NCBI RefSeq assembly: GCF_001293125.1
Contig: NZ_CP009312.1
Location: forward strand, 618,192-682,191
DNA: 64,000 bases
Origin: Lawsonella clevelandensis
GTDB taxonomy: Bacteria > Actinomycetota > Actinomycetes > Mycobacteriales > Mycobacteriaceae
Direction of reading: 5' to 3'
Positions 61,230 to 64,000 of the stretch are shown piece by piece (within the stretch, counting starts at the first letter, position 1; each line of letters starts with the position of its first letter). The notes under the pieces were generated by a model. The model did no database searches. It was given only the letters and a program-made list of their open reading frames with translations, and was not told the origin of the DNA. The translations under genes and the position numbers were made by a program.

Positions 61230-61655
61230 CTATTCCGGCTTCGGCCGACGGCCAGGAGTGAGAAACGTCACATCGGGGTAGAACCAGCGAACCGTAGTGG
61301 GCCACACCAACAGCACCAACACCGCCAGCACGACGAAGAGATGCAGCAAAGGCATCCCACCCCGCCCCACAATCGCGACGATCGCCAGCGCAATCACAGA
61401 CACTGCCGTGACCCCGACCTGGATCTTCCAGCCCAGCGTAGACTTCTGATGTGTCGCACCTGCCAGCGCCCCCACTGCTAATCCGCTGACGATACAAATA
61501 ATGGCAGCAGTTCGAGCCTCCGTCACCTGGAAATCCGACTCTGCATACGTGCTGATAGTACGTAGCATGATGAAGCCACCAGCAACTCCTAGTAAGGTGG
61601 CAACGAGAGATAGATAATAGGCGAAGGACACACTTGCCGGACGGATTGTCTTCAC
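61230..61655 (-). CDS. Four-helix membrane protein, function unknown
   Basis: 141 residues from the GTG at 61655, AAGG 8 bases upstream. The open frame reaches further but would overlap the divergent hemD start. Four hydrophobic segments lie near 9-29, 46-64, 76-95 and 104-126, then a basic tail (TPGRRPKPE). The layout resembles DUF2537-type actinobacterial membrane proteins, but I am not sure of the family. It is divergent from hemD with a 63-base gap. Confidence 0.7.
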   Translation of the reverse strand: MKTIRPASVSFAYYLSLVATLLGVAGGFIMLRTISTYAESDFQVTEARTAAIICIVSGLAVGALAGATHQKSTLGWKIQVGVTAVSVIALAIVAIVGRGGMPLLHLFVVLAVLVLLVWPTTVRWFYPDVTFLTPGRRPKPE

Positions 61656-61718
61656 ACTAGCTACCTTAACGGAAAAGCCCTTCGTCTCGCCTTTCTTAGC
61701 ATGCATCAGGAGATGACC

Positions 61719-62591
61719 ATGGTCGACTCTCATCAGCCTCAGACAGACGACGCTGCCCAGACGCCACGTCTGCTGGTGAGCCGCCCCGCCGGTGACCCCT
61801 TCAGCAAGGCCCTCGAACAGGCTGGATACCACGTGGTCTCCACCCCTTTCAACCACTGCTGCACCGCCGGTGACCCCCACGGTCCCGGCCTTTCCGCTGT
61901 CTGTGCCTGGGAAGAACCCCTCCGCGCCGGCCACGTCATGTGGGTGGTCTTTGCCTCCCGCCGCGGAGTTGAAGTCCTCAACAAACTTCTTCCCGATGCC
62001 CTCGCCGACGCTGCCAAAGCCGGCACCAAGTTCGCCGTCGTCGGCCCTGCCACTGGTGCCGCCCTGCGCCGCCTCGGCCTCGAGCCCGACCTAGAGATGC
62101 CCGCCTCTGCCGCCACCGGCCAGCAGCTAGGCAAGGCGCTTCGCGAGAAGGTGGACTACCCGCCGGCAAAGCCCACCAAGAAGAAGCCCCCCGTCCCCAC
62201 CCTGCTGTGCATCGGCTCGGCCCTCTCCCGCTGGGATTCCGCCGTAATGCTGCATGAGGCCGGCTGGGACGTTACCTGTTTGCCCGTCTACACCATGCTG
62301 CCGTTGGAAGCGGAAGAACTCCCCGCCGGCACCATTGACGACTGGCGGCACGGCGTATTTGCATGCGCGGTGGTGACGGCCCCGTCCGCTGCCCGCGTTC
62401 TTTCCGACCTGTGTGGTAAAGGCACCGTGGTGTGTATTGGCGACACAACTGCCGCCACCGCCAAGAAAGTGGGCCTAAAGGTGAGCCGGGTAGCCAAAAC
62501 CGCCGACCCGACCGGTGTCCTGGAGGCGGTTGAGCAGGCGTTCCCGCTGGAGGAGAGTACTGTCTCCGCTTCCCCCGCCCAGTCTTTCTAG
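61719..62591 (+). CDS. hemD: Uroporphyrinogen-III synthase
   Basis: 290 residues from the ATG at 61719, CAGGAG six bases upstream; ATG at 61701 and 61713 are less well placed. The two-lobed HemD pattern is visible: LLVSRPAGDPFSKALEQAGY, VVFASRRGVEVL, FAVVGPATGAALRRLG, then LLCIGSALSRWDSAV, ACAVVTAPSAARVLSD and VVCIGDTTAATAKKVG. It closes hydroxymethylbilane to uroporphyrinogen III. Many actinobacteria carry HemD fused to a methyltransferase; here it stands alone. The next heme gene, hemB, is broken. Confidence 0.82.
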   Translation: MVDSHQPQTDDAAQTPRLLVSRPAGDPFSKALEQAGYHVVSTPFNHCCTAGDPHGPGLSAVCAWEEPLRAGHVMWVVFASRRGVEVLNKLLPDALADAAKAGTKFAVVGPATGAALRRLGLEPDLEMPASAATGQQLGKALREKVDYPPAKPTKKKPPVPTLLCIGSALSRWDSAVMLHEAGWDVTCLPVYTMLPLEAEELPAGTIDDWRHGVFACAVVTAPSAARVLSDLCGKGTVVCIGDTTAATAKKVGLKVSRVAKTADPTGVLEAVEQAFPLEESTVSASPAQSF

Positions 62592-62619
62592 AGGCTCTCA
62601 CTGTGTATCCTGTGTAACG

Positions 62620-63030
62620 CCCGCGCCGCCTATGCTCCACTGCCGCGCTGCGTGATCTCGCCCAAGAGACTCGTATCTCCCCAAACAGCTCATCTATCCC
62701 GCTTTTGTTCGTGACGGGATCAGTAGACCCGTCGCCATCTCCTCTCTCCCCGGCCAGTATCAGCACACGCTGGACTCGCTGCGCCGGCTGGCGGTGGAAT
62801 GTGCCGAAGCGGGGATCGGAGGTATCGATCTGTTCGGTGTGCCCCGCGAGGAGGATAAAGATGAGTGCGGATCACAGGCCTGGGCAGAGGATGGCATCCT
62901 CAACCGGGGGCAGCGGGGGTGGTTGGATCGCCAACGAGTGGTGCTGGAGTCGGTGACGGGCATTGTGCGTGCCGGTGCGGATATTGCCCTCACATACTGG
63001 GCGCCTGAGATTGCCAACTGGCTGCGCTGA
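62620..63030 (+). pseudogene. hemB: hemB (delta-aminolevulinic acid dehydratase) remnant with frameshift and large internal deletion
   Basis: Translation in two frames gives the beginning of HemB: ALRDLAQETRIS (62645-62680), then after a one-base loss in CCCCAAACAG the frame QLIYPAFVRDGISRPVAISS and HTLDSLRRLAVECAEAGIGG, up to EDGILN. Directly after this comes the very C-terminal end of HemB (RGWLDRQRVVLESVTGIVRA and TYWAPEIANWLR, stop at 63030). About 220 central residues, including both Schiff-base lysines and the zinc/metal region, are missing. The junction lies in a G-rich stretch near 62907-62921. No start codon with a ribosome-binding site remains. It follows hemD directly, the usual heme gene order. 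Confidence 0.8.
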
Positions 63031-63044
63031 GAACTGGTGAAGAT

Positions 63045-63692
63045 TTAGCGGGGGCGCTGTGGGCCGTTCGGGGGAACAGGCGGCAGCGGCGGCATGGGCG
63101 GACGACGCTGTGCTGTCATCTCGTTGAACCACTGGTCCGCTTCCAGTTTGCGCATTTGAAAGAGGGCAGCCATGGCCACGATTCCCTGCAGGATGACCAC
63201 GCAGAGGACAAAGAAGGAGAAGACACGGGAACCTGTGACCCCGTCTGCTTGGGAGAGGTAGTAGGCGATGGGGCTGAAACTTCCAGAGAGCCCTTGGGTG
63301 GACATAATGATGCCGGAGAGTGTCTGGAAGCCCATGTAGCAGGCGAAGAAGATGAGGGCGAAGCAGGCCCACTTGCGCCCCAGGCTCATCCGCCAGATGA
63401 CGAGTGCTAGCAGTAGCGCCAGGAGAAACTCCATGAAGATCCCTGCGAAGGGAACGGCAGCCGACATGAGGTGTACTTCGTTAGCGCTGTAGTGCAGGCC
63501 CGGGGTGGAGCCTTGTTCCTGCAGTGTGGTGAGGCGGGTAGAAAGGTCCTCGGCGATGACGGCTGTGAGGGTCTGTGAGTAGAGGATACTCACCACGATC
63601 TCGGAGAGGATGTGCAGCGCGGAGAGTGCCAGCACTCCGATCCAGAGGAGGAGGGCAGTGTCGACACAGTACGGGCGGCGCAGTTTTTCCAT
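63045..63692 (-). CDS. Membrane protein of unknown function with Pro-rich tail
   Basis: 215 residues. Hydrophobic segments lie near 13-38, 77-100, 106-126 and 155-180; a large loop between the first two (about 40-75) is probably outside. The last 25 residues are a proline-rich cytoplasmic tail (PPMPPLPPVPPNGPQRP). Similar membrane genes follow hemB in mycobacteria and corynebacteria, which supports the idea that hemB once worked here. It is convergent with the hemB remnant. Confidence 0.75.
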   Translation of the reverse strand: MEKLRRPYCVDTALLLWIGVLALSALHILSEIVVSILYSQTLTAVIAEDLSTRLTTLQEQGSTPGLHYSANEVHLMSAAVPFAGIFMEFLLALLLALVIWRMSLGRKWACFALIFFACYMGFQTLSGIIMSTQGLSGSFSPIAYYLSQADGVTGSRVFSFFVLCVVILQGIVAMAALFQMRKLEADQWFNEMTAQRRPPMPPLPPVPPNGPQRPR

Positions 63693-64000
63693 AGCCTCAG
63701 ATTATCGGAATAAGGGGAATGCTGCCCGGTCAGGAGCACTATGCCGCCTCGTCCTGCTCTTGCGGGGGTTTAGACGAGTGATCCACATGGCGGCCGAGGC
63801 GCGCACCACGCGCGGCATTGTGGTGAGGTATTCGCGGTGTCGTGAATTGGCGTGACAGGTTGTGACAGGGCAGTGACGGCACACCATCATGGTGTGCCGT
63901 GGGGGGAGCTCCTTTTCGTAGAAAGAACTGTGGCCACCCTGGTCATTGAAAAACAACCAGGGTGGCCACGCAGAATTCATACTGTCAAGCTACGCAGAGC
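63693..64000. other. Right-edge intergenic region with two strong hairpins
   Basis: No credible gene. ACGGCACACC (63876-63885) pairs with GGTGTGCCGT (63891-63900). GTGGCCACCCTGGT (63930-63943) pairs with ACCAGGGTGGCCAC (63956-63969), a 14-bp stem; on the minus strand AGTTCTTTCTA follows, so it looks like the terminator of a minus-strand gene beyond the window. The 92-codon open frame here is not supported. Confidence 0.45.

Overview
The window is chromosomal DNA of a moderately GC-rich actinobacterium of the order Mycobacteriales (Corynebacteriales). Evidence for this placement: the tRNA-Trp/secE/nusG/rplKA/rplJL/rpoBC/rpsLG/fusA/tuf/S10/spc order, the menaquinone cluster with a polyprenyl synthase and a DUF3592 membrane gene in the same order as in mycobacteria, frequent GTG starts and several apparently leaderless genes. 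Decayed genes (hemB, an alkaline phosphatase) fit a reduced-genome, host-associated lineage. A small-genome relative of Corynebacterium such as Lawsonella is my best guess, but this is inference only.

Layout. 1-15.6 kb (minus strand): infA (partial), map, adk, secY, then the spc operon (rplO to rplN) and the S10 operon (rpsQ to rpsJ). Between rplN and rpsQ sit two non-ribosomal genes: a secreted trypsin-fold protein that appears to have lost two catalytic residues, and an FGGY sugar kinase. 16.1-18.9 kb (plus): a six-gene Asp23/DUF2273/DUF6286/AmaP envelope-stress operon. 19.0-23.5 kb (minus): tuf, fusA, rpsG, rpsL. 24.1-25.3 kb (plus): a broken alkaline phosphatase gene. 25.4-37.8 kb (minus): rpoC, rpoB, rplL, rplJ, rplA, rplK, nusG, secE, tRNA-Trp. 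38.0-39.4 kb: an SDR oxidoreductase (plus) next to tRNA-Met, tRNA-Thr and tRNA-Tyr (minus). 39.5-53.4 kb: a YajQ-family gene, then menaquinone biosynthesis: polyprenyl diphosphate synthase, menG, DUF3592, menD, menC (minus) and menB, menE, menA (plus). The men genes are interrupted by a degenerate sugar epimerase-like gene with a WecA/MraY-type transferase, and by a phosphate transporter pair. 54.3-57.5 kb: a large secreted GH35 beta-galactosidase. 57.6-61.7 kb (minus): a histidine phosphatase, a copper ATPase with its CopZ chaperone, and a membrane protein. 61.7-63.7 kb: hemD, a hemB remnant with a large internal deletion, and a membrane protein.

How it works together. The ribosomal, RNA polymerase and translation-factor operons form one near-continuous core-expression supercluster with strong hairpin terminators at most operon ends. 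The men genes supply the steps from isochorismate to demethylmenaquinone and its methylation, plus the prenyl side chain; menF, menH and a thioesterase are not seen here. No rRNA, CRISPR array, transposase or integrase was found. The most interesting points are the two putative pseudoenzymes, the internally deleted hemB, the insertion that splits the S10/spc cluster, and several regulatory hairpins and operator-like sites.
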